NCBI RefSeq assembly: GCF_014649395.1
Contig: NZ_BMSY01000002.1
Location: 682,001-746,000, forward strand
Direction: 5' to 3'
From: Streptomyces aureoverticillatus
GTDB lineage: Bacteria > Actinomycetota > Actinomycetes > Streptomycetales > Streptomycetaceae
Length of the DNA: 64,000 bases
Part shown: positions 28,169 to 36,840 of the stretch, piece by piece
Numbering within the stretch: the stretch's first letter is position 1
Layout: every line of letters starts with the position of its first letter
The notes under the pieces: generated by a model
Seen by the model: only the letters and a program-made list of their open reading frames with translations
Told to the model about the DNA's origin: nothing
The model's database searches: none
Position numbers and translations under genes: made by a program

Positions 28169-28381
28169 ATGCACCCTGACGCACACCTGTATGTGCACCA
28201 CGCCCGCGCGGCGGAGTTACGGCGCGCGGCCCCCGCCCCTGCCCGGCGACCGCGGCGCGCCCCGCTCCGTAGTCAACTGGGCTGGACCCTGGTCGAGTTG
28301 GGCCTGCGCCTGGTCAGCAGCTCGGGACGTCCTCGCCCTTCCGCAGGGCTCGCAGCGCGTCGACCGTACTCGCCAGCGTAG
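28169..28381 (+). CDS. Small conserved actinobacterial protein
   Basis: A 70-residue basic protein, MHPDAHLYVHHARAAELRR at the start and LGWTLVELGLRLVSS near residue 45. I recognise this as a family of short streptomycete proteins found after regulators, with an N-terminal helix ending in RAAELR and a C-terminal amphipathic LGWxLVExGLRL helix. GAGAGG precedes the ATG, and it starts 14 nt after the ArsR-type gene, so they are one unit. Its last 68 bases overlap the 3' end of the convergent protease gene, so the C-terminal tail is probably not conserved. Function unknown. Confidence 0.65.
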   Translation: MHPDAHLYVHHARAAELRRAAPAPARRPRRAPLRSQLGWTLVELGLRLVSSSGRPRPSAGLAARRPYSPA

Positions 28382-29123
28382 TCACCGGGACGAGCCGGAG
28401 CCCCTTCGGCTTCTCGGACTCGGCGTCCGAGCACTCGGCCTTGGGCACGAGGAAGACCGTGGCGCCGTCGCGGGCCGCGGCCTGCGTCTTCAGGGCGACG
28501 CCGCCGACCGCGCCGATCTTTCCGTCCGCGGCGATCGTGCCGGTGCCCGCGATGACGCGGCCGCCGGTCAGGTCGCCCCCGCTGCCGTCGCCGTCCAGCT
28601 TGTCGATGATGCCGAGCGACAGGAACAGGCCCGCGCTCGGCCCGCCGATCTTGCCGAGGTCGGCCTTGACCTTCACCTTGTCGGTGCCGTCCACGCCGTT
28701 CGCCCGCAGATGGCGGAGCGCCGCCTTCGTGGCGTCGTCCTGCGACTCCCGCATGTCGCCGAGGTTGTGCTTCTCGACTTCCTCGACGTTGTCGCCGTCG
28801 GGGTAGACGGAGTCCTTCGGCATCACGGCCCGGTCCGTACGGAACCAGCCGTCGACGACGTCGCCGAGCCGTACGTCCATCTGCGGCCCCGTGGCCACGA
28901 TGGTCGTCATCCGGAGCTGCCCCTCCGTCTTGCGCTGGGGCGCCCCGGTGATCGTCAGGACCGGCTTGCCCTTGTACTCCCCCAGTACGTCGGCGGTGCC
29001 GCCCGGCTGGGCGACGGCGAACGGGAGCGGGGCGAGCCCGACGACCGCCAGCAGGGCGGCGACGGGCACCGCCGAAACGGCGAGGGCCTTGGGGCGGCTC
29101 AGACGAGCGAGACGAGACAGCAC
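28314..29123 (-). CDS. Exported Lon-domain (S16) serine protease
   Basis: A 269-residue protein with one N-terminal membrane segment (about 11-38) that anchors or exports it, then a Lon-type proteolytic domain. The catalytic Ser-Lys dyad is visible: Ser in KIGGPSAGLFLSLG (about residue 163) and Lys in GAVGGVALKTQAA (about residue 212). It resembles the YlbL family but lacks a clear PDZ domain. The substrate is unknown. The start is GTG 29123. It converges on the small ArsR-operon protein. Confidence 0.83.
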   Translation of the reverse strand: MLSRLARLSRPKALAVSAVPVAALLAVVGLAPLPFAVAQPGGTADVLGEYKGKPVLTITGAPQRKTEGQLRMTTIVATGPQMDVRLGDVVDGWFRTDRAVMPKDSVYPDGDNVEEVEKHNLGDMRESQDDATKAALRHLRANGVDGTDKVKVKADLGKIGGPSAGLFLSLGIIDKLDGDGSGGDLTGGRVIAGTGTIAADGKIGAVGGVALKTQAAARDGATVFLVPKAECSDAESEKPKGLRLVPVTTLASTVDALRALRKGEDVPSC

Positions 29124-29151
29124 GCGTCCAATCTAACGCGAGGGGAGATCA

Positions 29152-29195
29152 AGCCCGTCCGGCGATTGAGGACGAGCAGGCCGCAGGCCGCGATC
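29152..29195. repeat. Family A repeat, partial copy
   Basis: CCCGTCCGGCGATTGAGG followed by GGCCGCAGGCCGCG, a half element without the left arm. Lies between the IclR stop and the S16 protease start. Confidence 0.7.
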
Positions 29196-29200
29196 TGCGG

Positions 29201-29842
29201 TCACCGCAACGCGTCGGCAACCTCGCGGGCGGCGTCCACCACGCGTGGGCCCACCCGCTCGGGGACCGAGTCCGCCAGCATGACCACGCCGACGCTCCCC
29301 TCTATCCCGGTCACCCCGACCAAGGGCGCCGCCGCGCCACTCGCGCCCGCCTCCAGTTCGCCGTGGGTGAGGGCGTACCCGGGGTCGGTGACCTGGCCCT
29401 GGCGGGCGGCGAGGATGGCCTTGCCGGCGGCGCCCCGGTCGAGGGGGTGCCGGAAGCCCGTGCGGTACGCCACGTGGTAGTCGGTCCACGTGGGCTCGAC
29501 GACGGCGACGGCGAGCGCCTCGGTGCCGTCGACGAGGGTGAGGTGCGCGGTCGCCCCTATGTCCTCGGCGAGGGAGCGCAGGGCGGGCAGCGCGGCCTCC
29601 CGGACGAGCGGGTGGACCTGCCGGCCGAGCCGCAGCACGCCGAGTCCGACCCGCGCGCGGCCACCCAAGTCCCGCCGTACGAGGGCGTGTTGTTCCAGGG
29701 TGGCGAGCAGGCGGTACACCACGGTGCGGTTCACGCCGAGCTTGTTGGACAGCTCGGTGACGGTCAGGCCGTGGTCGGTGTCGGCGAGCAGCTTGAGGAC
29801 GCGCAGTCCTCGGTCGAGCGTCTGAGATGTCTCCGCGGTCAC
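29201..29842 (-). CDS. IclR family transcriptional regulator
   Basis: A 213-residue regulator with an N-terminal winged HTH (DRGLRVLKLLAD, then TVTELSNKLGVNRTVVYRLLATLE) and a C-terminal effector domain (ATAHLTLVDGTEALAVAVVEP, GFRHPLDRGAAGKAIL, and GSVGVVML near the end). IclR proteins sense small organic acids and control catabolic genes. I placed the start at GTG 29842 because AAAGGA lies nine bases upstream; the GTG at 29851 would overlap that ribosome binding site. No obvious target gene is adjacent. Confidence 0.85.
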   Translation of the reverse strand: MTAETSQTLDRGLRVLKLLADTDHGLTVTELSNKLGVNRTVVYRLLATLEQHALVRRDLGGRARVGLGVLRLGRQVHPLVREAALPALRSLAEDIGATAHLTLVDGTEALAVAVVEPTWTDYHVAYRTGFRHPLDRGAAGKAILAARQGQVTDPGYALTHGELEAGASGAAAPLVGVTGIEGSVGVVMLADSVPERVGPRVVDAAREVADALR

Positions 29843-30110
29843 GACGCCCACTCCTTTAGTGGTGAGGGTCGACGGCCCCCTCTACGGCGGGCGCACCGGC
29901 TGCGCTCCGGGGCGGCGCTGCCACGGGGCGTTGTGTAGCGGGGACAGTAGCGAGGGCGTCCCGCTCAGCGGAAGACTCCGTCCAGAATCCGGTCAAGGGG
30001 AAGGAAAGAGCGACCGGAATACCCCGATACGTCCCGCCGTATATGGACGCGGGGCGCACAGTGTCTGCACGTGGAGCGCACGATTCCTTACGCGACCGCC
30101 TACTGGCGGG

Positions 30111-31904
30111 TCACTTCATGCGGGTGGCCCACTCCTGGACCTTCGCGATGCGCTGGCGGAGCTGGCCCGCCGTGGCCTCCGCGCTCGGCGGGCCGCCGCA
30201 GGTGCGGCGCAGCTCGGTGTGGATCACGCCGTGCGGCTTCCCGCTCTGGTGAACGTACGCACCGACCATCGTGTTGAGCTGCTTGCGCAGCTCCAGGAGT
30301 TCCTTGTGGGAGACGACGGGCCGCCGCTCGGCGGGGATCTCCAGGAGGTCCGCCTCCTCGGCGGGCTTCTTCTTGCTGTGCGCGATCTGCCGGGCCTGCC
30401 GCTTCTGCAGCAGCATCTGCACCTGGTCGGGTTCGAGGAGGCCCGGGATGCCGAGGTAGTCCTGCTCCTCCTCGCTGCCGGGGTGCGCCTGCATGCCGAA
30501 CTCGGCGCCGTCGAAGAGCACCCGGTCGAAGACCGCGTCGGACTCCAGGGCCTCGAAGGAGAACTGCTCCTGCTCGCCGGTGTCCTCGTCCTGCTCGCGG
30601 TTCGCCTCGTCCATCTCCTTCTCGGACTCGGCGTACGGATCCTCCTCGCCCTGCTTCTTCGGCTTGTCGAGCACGTGGTCGCGCTCGACCTCCATCTCGT
30701 TGGCGAAGCCGAGCAGGTCGGGGACGGTGGGCAGGAAGACGGACGCGGTCTCGCCGCGCCGCCGGGAGCGTACGAAACGGCCCACGGCCTGGGCGAAGAA
30801 CAGCGGCGTGGAGATCGTCGTCGCGTACACACCCACCGCGAGCCGGGGCACGTCGACGCCCTCCGACACCATCCGGACCGCGACCATCCACCGGTCGTCG
30901 CTGCCGCTGAAGTCGTCGATGCGCTGCGAGGCGCCGGCGTCGTCGGAGAGCACCAGCGTGGCCTTGGTGCCGGTCAGCTCCCGGATGAGCTTGGCGTAGG
31001 CGCGCGCGGAGTCCTGGTCGGAGGCGATGACGAGCCCGCCCGCGTCCGGGATGGCCTTGCGGACCTCGCTCAGGCGCTGGTCGGCGGCCTTCAGGACGTT
31101 CGGCATCCAGTCGCCGCGCGGGTCGAGCGCGGTGCGCCAGGCCTGCGAGACGGCGTCCTTGGTCATGGGCTCGCCGAGCCGCGCGGCGATCTCGTCGCCC
31201 GCCTTGGTGCGCCAGCGCATGTTGCCGCTGTAGGAGAGGAAGATGACGGGGCGCACGACGCCGTCGCCCAGCGCGCTGCCGTATCCGTAGGTGTAGTCGG
31301 CGGCGGACCGCCGGATTCCGTCGTTCCCCTCCTCGTACGCCACGAAGGGGATCGGGTTGGTGTCGGACCGGAACGGCGTACCGGTGAGCGCGAGCCGCCG
31401 GGTCGCGGGCTCGAACGCCTCCAGGCAGGCCTCGCCCCAGGACTTGGAGTCACCGGCGTGGTGGATCTCGTCGAGGATGACGAGCGTCTTGCGCTGCTCG
31501 ACGCGGTTGCGGTGCAGCATGGGGCGGACGCCGACACCGGCGTACGTCACGGCGACGCCCTGGTACTCCCTGCTGAGCGGGCCCGCGCTGTACTCCGGAT
31601 CCAGCTTGATCCCTATCCGTGCCGCGGCCTCGGCCCACTGCTTCTTCAGGTGCTCGGTGGGCGCGACCACGGTCACCTGCTGCACGACGTGGTGGTGCAG
31701 CAGCCAGGACGCGAGCGTCAGCGCGAACGTCGTCTTGCCGGCGCCGGGGGTGGCGACCGCGAGGAAGTCGCGCGGCTGCTCCTGGAGGTACTTCTCCATC
31801 GCACCCTGCTGCCAGGCCCGCAGCTTGCTCGCGGTGCCCCAGGGGGCGCGGCCGGGGAAGGCCGGGGAGAGGTGATGGGACGAGGAGGCGGCGGTGGTAG
31901 TCAC
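30111..31904 (-). CDS. DEAD/DEAH-box helicase (SF2)
   Basis: A 597-residue SF2 helicase. Motif I is ATPGAGKTTFAL, motif II LDEIHHA, motif III LALTGTPFRSD, and motif VI QAVGRFVRSRRRG. The Q-like start WQQGAMEKYL lies just before motif I. A Glu/Asp-rich linker follows the helicase core (about 418-455), then a helical C-terminal region of unknown role. It resembles the UvsW/type-III-restriction-like helicases common in actinobacteria. No nuclease or methylase partner is adjacent, so a general DNA repair or remodelling role is more likely than restriction. ATG 31904. Confidence 0.88.
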   Translation of the reverse strand: MTTTAASSSHHLSPAFPGRAPWGTASKLRAWQQGAMEKYLQEQPRDFLAVATPGAGKTTFALTLASWLLHHHVVQQVTVVAPTEHLKKQWAEAAARIGIKLDPEYSAGPLSREYQGVAVTYAGVGVRPMLHRNRVEQRKTLVILDEIHHAGDSKSWGEACLEAFEPATRRLALTGTPFRSDTNPIPFVAYEEGNDGIRRSAADYTYGYGSALGDGVVRPVIFLSYSGNMRWRTKAGDEIAARLGEPMTKDAVSQAWRTALDPRGDWMPNVLKAADQRLSEVRKAIPDAGGLVIASDQDSARAYAKLIRELTGTKATLVLSDDAGASQRIDDFSGSDDRWMVAVRMVSEGVDVPRLAVGVYATTISTPLFFAQAVGRFVRSRRRGETASVFLPTVPDLLGFANEMEVERDHVLDKPKKQGEEDPYAESEKEMDEANREQDEDTGEQEQFSFEALESDAVFDRVLFDGAEFGMQAHPGSEEEQDYLGIPGLLEPDQVQMLLQKRQARQIAHSKKKPAEEADLLEIPAERRPVVSHKELLELRKQLNTMVGAYVHQSGKPHGVIHTELRRTCGGPPSAEATAGQLRQRIAKVQEWATRMK

Positions 31905-32075
31905 GGTCTCCGGGTTTTGACGCAGGGACGCTGGGACGCTGGGACGTTCGGGGCTGGCGGGCTGGGACTGTGGGGCTGGGACTCCGGGGGTAGGTACGAC
32001 AACCCGGCCACCCTACCGGTGGGACGACCGGGTCCCGGAGTTGACGCGGGGGCGCACCGCAGGGTGCGACGGGCG

Positions 32076-33551
32076 TCACACGACCTCGTGCGACCCCCGC
32101 AGCCGCGTCCCGAGCCACGCCCCCGCCAGGGCGACCGCCGCCATCGGCAGGAACACCGCGGTGAACGCGGCCGGGTGGGAGCCGGTCGCCTCGGCGGTGT
32201 GGGCGGCGCCGGTCACGCCACCGCCGAGCGCGGCGAACGCGGCGCCGCCCGCGGCGAGCAGCAGGGAGTTGGACAGGCCGTCGGATATCTGGAGGGCGGC
32301 GGAGTTGGAGCCCGCGTCCTCGGGGGGCGACAGGCGGAGCAGCAGGACGCTCGTCGAGGCGATCACCATGCCCATGCCGAGGCAGCCGAAGCCCCAGGCG
32401 ACGGCGATGGTCCACACCGGGACGGCGTCGATGAGGACGCTCGGCGCGGTGGCGATGGCGGCGGCCACCAGGACCATGCCGGTGACCACCAGCTTCTCCC
32501 GGTGCGGCTCCATGCGGGGGCGCGACTGCAGGTACGAGCCGAGCGCCCAGGTCGCGCCGCCCGCCGCCAGCGAGAGCCCGGCGAGCGTCGGCGACAGGCC
32601 GCGCTCGGTGACGAGCATCAGCGGTACGAAGGACTCGGCGGCGATGAAGGAGCCCGCGGCGACGCCGCGCAGCAGCACGACGGACGGCAGCCCGCGCGCC
32701 GCCCGGTAGGTGCCGCGCGGCAGCAGCCCGAGCACGGCGGGCACGAGGACTGCGGCGCCGAGCACGGCCGGGACCAGGGACAGCCAGCGCAGCTCCTGCC
32801 CCGCGTACTGGAGCAGCCCGGCGCCGAGCGAGATGCCGAGGGCGAGGCGGATGCGGCGCCGGTCGACGGGCTCGGCCGGGGCGTCCGGGTCGATCGGCCC
32901 GGCCGCGGTCCGCCGTATCGCCGGCAGGGCGAGGGCGAGCGGGACGGCGACGAGCGCGGGGATGCCGAGGAACACCCAGCGCCAGCCCGCGTGTTCGGTC
33001 ACCGTGCCGGCGATCAGCGGGCCGATCACGGACGGTATGACCCAGCTCGCGGCGAACGCCGCCAGGATGGACGCCCGCAGCGCCTCCGGGTAGGCCCGAC
33101 TGACCACGACATACAGCGCGACAATGACCAGCCCGCCCCCCAACCCCTGCACCGCGCGCCCCAGGATGAACTGCCACATCGCGCCCGCCGTCCCCGCGAG
33201 CAGCAGCCCCGCCGCGAACGCCGCGATCCCGCCCGCCAGCGGCCCCAACGGCCCGCGCCGGTCGGCCCACTGCCCCGACAGGACCATCCCGAACAGGCTC
33301 GTCGTGAAATACGCCGAGAACGCGAAGGCGTACAACGGAATCCCGTCGAGCTCCCGCGCCGCCACGGGCATCGCCGTCCCCACGGCGGTCGCCTCGAAGG
33401 CGATGAGGAACACGACCGACACGATCCCGATGCTCAGCGCCCGATACGGCTTCCCGAGCACACCGCCCGCGCGCCCCTCCGATACGGAGGCCGCCTCCAA
33501 GGCGGCCGGGCCGGTGGCGACTTCGGCGTCGCGGGAGTCTCGGGCAGTCAT
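32076..33551 (-). CDS. MFS transporter, DHA2-like exporter
   Basis: A 491-residue transporter with 14 probable membrane segments. Motif A appears as GQWADRRGPLGPL, motif C-like as WVIPSVIGPLIAG, and GWRWVFLGIPALV follows. The pattern fits drug:H+ antiporter family 2, which includes many antibiotic and efflux pumps of streptomycetes. The substrate cannot be told. No regulator is adjacent. The 170-bp gap downstream contains a short GGGACGCT-type tandem repeat near 31925 and no gene. Confidence 0.85.
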   Translation of the reverse strand: MTARDSRDAEVATGPAALEAASVSEGRAGGVLGKPYRALSIGIVSVVFLIAFEATAVGTAMPVAARELDGIPLYAFAFSAYFTTSLFGMVLSGQWADRRGPLGPLAGGIAAFAAGLLLAGTAGAMWQFILGRAVQGLGGGLVIVALYVVVSRAYPEALRASILAAFAASWVIPSVIGPLIAGTVTEHAGWRWVFLGIPALVAVPLALALPAIRRTAAGPIDPDAPAEPVDRRRIRLALGISLGAGLLQYAGQELRWLSLVPAVLGAAVLVPAVLGLLPRGTYRAARGLPSVVLLRGVAAGSFIAAESFVPLMLVTERGLSPTLAGLSLAAGGATWALGSYLQSRPRMEPHREKLVVTGMVLVAAAIATAPSVLIDAVPVWTIAVAWGFGCLGMGMVIASTSVLLLRLSPPEDAGSNSAALQISDGLSNSLLLAAGGAAFAALGGGVTGAAHTAEATGSHPAAFTAVFLPMAAVALAGAWLGTRLRGSHEVV

Positions 33552-33679
33552 AGGGCCCAGCGTAGAAGCGCCCACTGACACCCGGCCCCTATCTCCGGAC
33601 GGGCCATCGATCATCCCTTGGTCGTACGACCCCCGTGGTGTACGGCTCCGTGACTCCGGGGACATCGCCGTCGGCCCAC

Positions 33680-34582
33680 CTACCTGGTGTGGGCGACGCC
33701 CTCGACTCCCGTGTCTCCCCCGCCCCCGCTGCCGTCGGTGCCCCCGTCCCCCGCCCCGTCCTCCGACCAGTCCAGGAACCGCTTGTAGGTCTCCTTGCCG
33801 GACTTGCCCTTGTCCCAGGTGACCGTCAGGGTGTCGCCGCCCGGGAAGACCAGGTCCCCGAAGATCTCCTTGTTGTCCCGCTCGCAGATCAGCCCTATCC
33901 GGTAGGTACGGCCCGGCTCGACCACGCGGCGCAGGCCGCTGCACCGGCCGCCGTCGAGCAGCGACACCGAGGCCTTCTTCGGCTTCGTGGTGTCCGGGCT
34001 CTCCCGCAGTCCGAGGATGCCGCCCCCCGGCTTCTCCGACCGCCAGAACCCGACGAGCGTGGTCCCGGTCGGGCCGCCGCTGGGTTCCTCGGATTCCTCC
34101 GTGTCATCGGGGTCGGCGTACGGATCTTCGTCCGTGTCGTCCGACTCCTCCGGGCTGGGCGCCGGGCTCTCCCGCGGCTCGGCGTCCGCCGTCGCGCTCC
34201 CGCTCGGCTTCGCCTCGGGCTTCTTCGACTCGTCGTCGCCCTGGCCCACCGCCAACCAGACCCCTCCTGCCACCGCCGCCATCGCCAGCACCGCCGCCCC
34301 GACGATCAGCCCTGTCTTGCGCTTTGGGGGCGGTGGCGGAGGCGGCGGGTATCCGCCCCCGTACTGCGGTATGTGCTGGGCGGGCTGCACAGGGTGCCCT
34401 GGCTGGGGCGGTTGCGCGTACGGGTTGTCCGCCGTGGGTCTCGCCGCTCCGTACGGGCCTTGAGGCGCGGCGTACGGCCCCTGCGGCGCGCCGTACGAAC
34501 CGTGTGGCGCGCCGAAGCCGCCTCCTCCCTGCCACGGTCGCGACTGCGGCTGCCCGGGCTGCTGTCCCGGCGGCTGCGTCAT
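33680..34582 (-). CDS. Proline-rich, membrane-anchored exported protein (paralogue 1)
   Basis: A 300-residue protein. Residues 1-86 are Pro/Gln/Gly/Tyr-rich and cytoplasmic. One membrane helix follows (about 88-110, KTGLIVGAAVLAMAAVAGGVW), then an acidic, disordered spacer rich in Glu, Asp, Ser, Pro, and a small folded extracytoplasmic domain with two cysteines (RCSGLRR and GLICERD) and a WDKG near its end. The same layout and motif order occur in 61889-62842, so the two are paralogues. Function unknown. The fold resembles small beta-barrel sensor domains. ATG 34582. Confidence 0.7.
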   Translation of the reverse strand: MTQPPGQQPGQPQSRPWQGGGGFGAPHGSYGAPQGPYAAPQGPYGAARPTADNPYAQPPQPGHPVQPAQHIPQYGGGYPPPPPPPPKRKTGLIVGAAVLAMAAVAGGVWLAVGQGDDESKKPEAKPSGSATADAEPRESPAPSPEESDDTDEDPYADPDDTEESEEPSGGPTGTTLVGFWRSEKPGGGILGLRESPDTTKPKKASVSLLDGGRCSGLRRVVEPGRTYRIGLICERDNKEIFGDLVFPGGDTLTVTWDKGKSGKETYKRFLDWSEDGAGDGGTDGSGGGGDTGVEGVAHTR

Positions 34583-35004
34583 GTGCGGTTCCTCCCCCGT
34601 CGCTCAGTCAACAGACGCTCCAGCCAAGTCGTCCACGCATGCGCGTTGCAAGTGCAATTTCAGCCAGTCGACGGGATGGTCGGCGCGCGTCATGCCTGAC
34701 AGCGGTGCGCCTTTCGGCCAGCTTTCCCCTGTGACCCGGGGCACGACCCAGGGGCCATACGTGAAGATTCTTCACGGTATCCTTACTTCGGCAGCAGAAT
34801 TTGCGGCCTGCGCACGCCCCGGGCGAACTGACAGCAGGATCCTGCTCGTACAAGTCTGCACTATTTATACGTAGTTGTCCGTAATGGCGGGCAACTCTTC
34901 GCGCCGATTACGGCCCCACTCCCCCCTCCCTGTAGGCATGGCCTCAGCAGTCCGGCCGACCACCGGAACTGCCCCTTCACCACGCTTACTTGGGGGTACC
35001 ACGC
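34583..35004 (+). promoter_or_regulatory. melC promoter region with two perfect palindromes
   Basis: A 422-bp gap between a minus-strand gene and melC1. It holds CGTGAAG-ATT-CTTCACG (34760-34776) and the perfect palindrome AGCAGGATCCTGCT (34833-34846). The AT-rich CTATTTATAC at 34861-34870 is the best -10-like element for melC1. A weaker TTGCA-AG-TGCAA pair lies at 34646-34657, close to the minus-strand gene. No further gene. Confidence 0.55.
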
Positions 35005-35418
35005 ATGCCCGGAATCACCCGCCGACAGGCCCTCGGCGTCACCGCGAGCGCCGCCGCCGGCCTCGCCGTCGCCGGATCCGCCCGGGCCGCCGCGCCGATG
35101 GACCACGGCAAGCCGACGGCCCACGGCAGTCCGAGCGACCAGCCCGGCTCCTTCGACGAGGTGTACCTCGGCCGCCGGATACAGGGCGAGCCCACCGGAG
35201 GCCACGGCGGGGGACACCACGGGGACCACGGCGACGGCTACGCCATCCGCATAGACGGCGACGACCTGCACATCATGCGCAACGCCGACGGCACCTGGAT
35301 CAGCGTCATCAACCACTACGAGCCCCGGGCCACCCCGCGCGCCCTCGCCCGCGCCGCCGTCGTCGAACTCCAGGGCGCCGCGCTCGTCCCGCTCGCCCCG
35401 TCCCCGTCCGCCGTCTGA
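35005..35418 (+). CDS. melC1: Tyrosinase cofactor MelC1
   Basis: A 137-residue copper chaperone for tyrosinase. The Tat signal contains TRRQALG followed by a hydrophobic stretch and AxA, so the MelC1-MelC2 complex can leave folded. Histidines cluster in [13 protein letters not shown] (about residue 69-80), where copper is likely delivered. The C-terminal part matches MelC1 ([23 protein letters not shown]). ATG 35005 is preferred over a TTG 15 bases upstream. melC2 begins 14 nt after the stop. Because melC2 is frameshifted, MelC1 may now have no functional partner. Confidence 0.92.
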   Translation: MPGITRRQALGVTASAAAGLAVAGSARAAAPMDHGKPTAHGSPSDQPGSFDEVYLGRRIQGEPTGGHGGGHHGDHGDGYAIRIDGDDLHIMRNADGTWISVINHYEPRATPRALARAAVVELQGAALVPLAPSPSAV

Positions 35419-35432
35419 CCCGGAGCACCGCC

Positions 35433-36261
35433 ATGACCGTACGCAAGAACCAGGCCCAGCTCACCGCCGACGAGAAGCGGCGCTTCGTCGCCGCGCTGCT
35501 CGCCCTCAAGCGCGACGGGCGCTACGACTCCTTCGTCAACACCCACAACGACTTCATCATGAGCGACCGCGACGACAGCGACCGCGTCGGCCACCGCTCG
35601 CCGTCCTTCCTCCCCTGGCACCGCCGGTTCCTCATACAGTTCGAGCAGGCGTTGCAGTCCGTCGACCCGTCCGTCGCCCTGCCCTACTGGGACTGGACCG
35701 TCGACCGCACCCCCGCCGCCTCCCTCTGGGCCCCCGACTTCCTCGGCGGCACCGGCCGCAGCCGCGACGGCCAGGTCACCGACGGCGCCTTCGCCGTCTC
35801 CGGCAACGGCTGGCGCATCAACGTCCGCGTCGACGGCCGCGACTTCCTGCGCCGCACCCTCGGCGCACGCGGACTCCAGCTGCCCACCAGGGCCGAGGTC
35901 GACTCCGTCCTCGCCATGTCCACGTACGACGCCCCGCCGTGGAACAGCGGATCCGACGGATTCCGCAACCACCTCGAAGGCTGGCGCGGCGTCAACCTCC
36001 ACAACCGCGTCCACGTGTGGGTCGGCGGCCACATGGCCACCGGGGCCTCCCCCCAACGACCCCGTCTTCTGGCTGCACCACGCCTACATAGACAAGCTGT
36101 GGACCGAGTGGCAGTCCCGCCACCCCAACTCGCCCTACCTGCCCGCCTCCGGCACCCGCGACGTCGTCGACCTCCACGACACGATGCGTCCCTGGGGCGA
36201 CGTGACGCCCGCGGACATGCTCGACCACACGCGGCACTACACGTACGACACGGCCGCCTAG
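35433..36261 (+). pseudogene. melC2: Tyrosinase MelC2, frameshifted in a six-C run
   Basis: A dicopper monooxygenase that oxidises tyrosine to dopaquinone for melanin. The first 207 codons are normal, with CuA ligands H38, H54, H63 and CuB ligands H190 and H194. After codon 206 the run CCCCCC (36049-36054) carries one C more than the expected frame. The shifted frame runs on to 36380 with an unrelated tail. Removing one C restores NDPVFWLHHAYIDKLW, which carries the last CuB ligand H216, and a stop at 36261 giving 275 residues, the normal size. Either a sequencing error in a homopolymer or a true inactivating or slippage-prone mutation. Confidence 0.9.
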
Positions 36262-36329
36262 CCCTCCGCCCCGTTCTGCATGTCGATGACGAGCACGGCG
36301 GTGCGGGGACGGTCGGGCAGGGGCGCCAT
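36258..36329 (-). pseudogene. N-terminal stub of an isochorismatase-like hydrolase
   Basis: A 23-codon ORF on the minus strand reads MAPLPDRPRTAVLVIDMQNG and then stops. RTAVLVIDMQN is the first strand and catalytic Asp of isochorismatase-family hydrolases, as in pncA of this window. GGAG lies eight bases before the ATG. The rest of the gene is absent; the reading frame ends where melC2 ends, with a four-base overlap. It looks like the remainder of a gene cut off by a rearrangement at the melC2 end. Confidence 0.65.
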
Positions 36330-36482
36330 GAAGAGCTCCACTTCCAGTGGTCCGGTGCCGCGGTGTCCCCGGTTTCGTGAACGCCGCATGGCAGTCGCGT
36401 TGCAGTGGCCGCCCGAAGCTTGAGCGGCCCGACCGGGGCTGCCTACGGTCCATACGTCACGTACGGCGCGAGCGTACGACGT

Positions 36483-36557
36483 GGCCGTGTGCCCGAGTGG
36501 TTGAGGGATTCGCCTGCAAAGCGAAGCACGCCGGTTCGATTCCGGTCACGGCCTCCA
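36483..36557 (+). tRNA. tRNA-Cys (GCA)
   Basis: A complete cloverleaf: acceptor GGCCGTG with CACGGCC, D-arm CCC...GGG with GG in the loop, anticodon stem TTCGC/GCGAA around loop CTGCAAA (anticodon GCA), variable loop GCAC, and T-arm GCCGG-TTCGATT-CCGGT. The discriminator is T at 36554 and CCA appears encoded at 36555-36557. A strong terminator follows at 36585-36610. Confidence 0.95.
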
Positions 36558-36584
36558 ACCGGTGGCGTTCCGCGGACGCGAAGA

Positions 36585-36610
36585 GGGGCGGTCCCGGCCG
36601 GGACCGCCCC
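36585..36610 (+). terminator. Terminator after tRNA-Cys
   Basis: GGGGCGGTCCCGG pairs with CCGGGACCGCCCC as one uninterrupted 26-bp palindrome, 28 nt after the tRNA. Weak T-tract after it, as is usual in Streptomyces. From 36611 to 36840 I see no supported gene, only an AT-richer patch near 36765-36785. Confidence 0.8.
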
Positions 36611-36840
36611 CTGTCGGTGCCTCAATTCGCGAGGCCCCGCGTCACGCTCGGCATGCCGGGGTCAGCCCCAGCCCGAGTCACCGTCATTCCCCATGATTTC
36701 CCCCGTAGTTGTGGCGTACTTGCTCGGAACACTTTCGATGGTGCCCCTCAACTCGCCGCTAACAAAAGGGATTTATGGGGGGATGCCATGCCTGAGGCGT
36801 CATCGCGACCGTATGGGCACCGGTCGGTGACATTCCACTC

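Noticed and set aside
29859..33578. 1239-codon open frame on the plus strand
   Set aside because: Antisense shadow of the helicase and MFS genes on the minus strand; high-GC codon bias opens this frame. No recognisable protein.
34583..36840. Integrative element at tRNA-Cys carrying melC
   Set aside because: No integrase and no duplicate of the tRNA 3' end was found in the window; only the isochorismatase stub hints at a junction.
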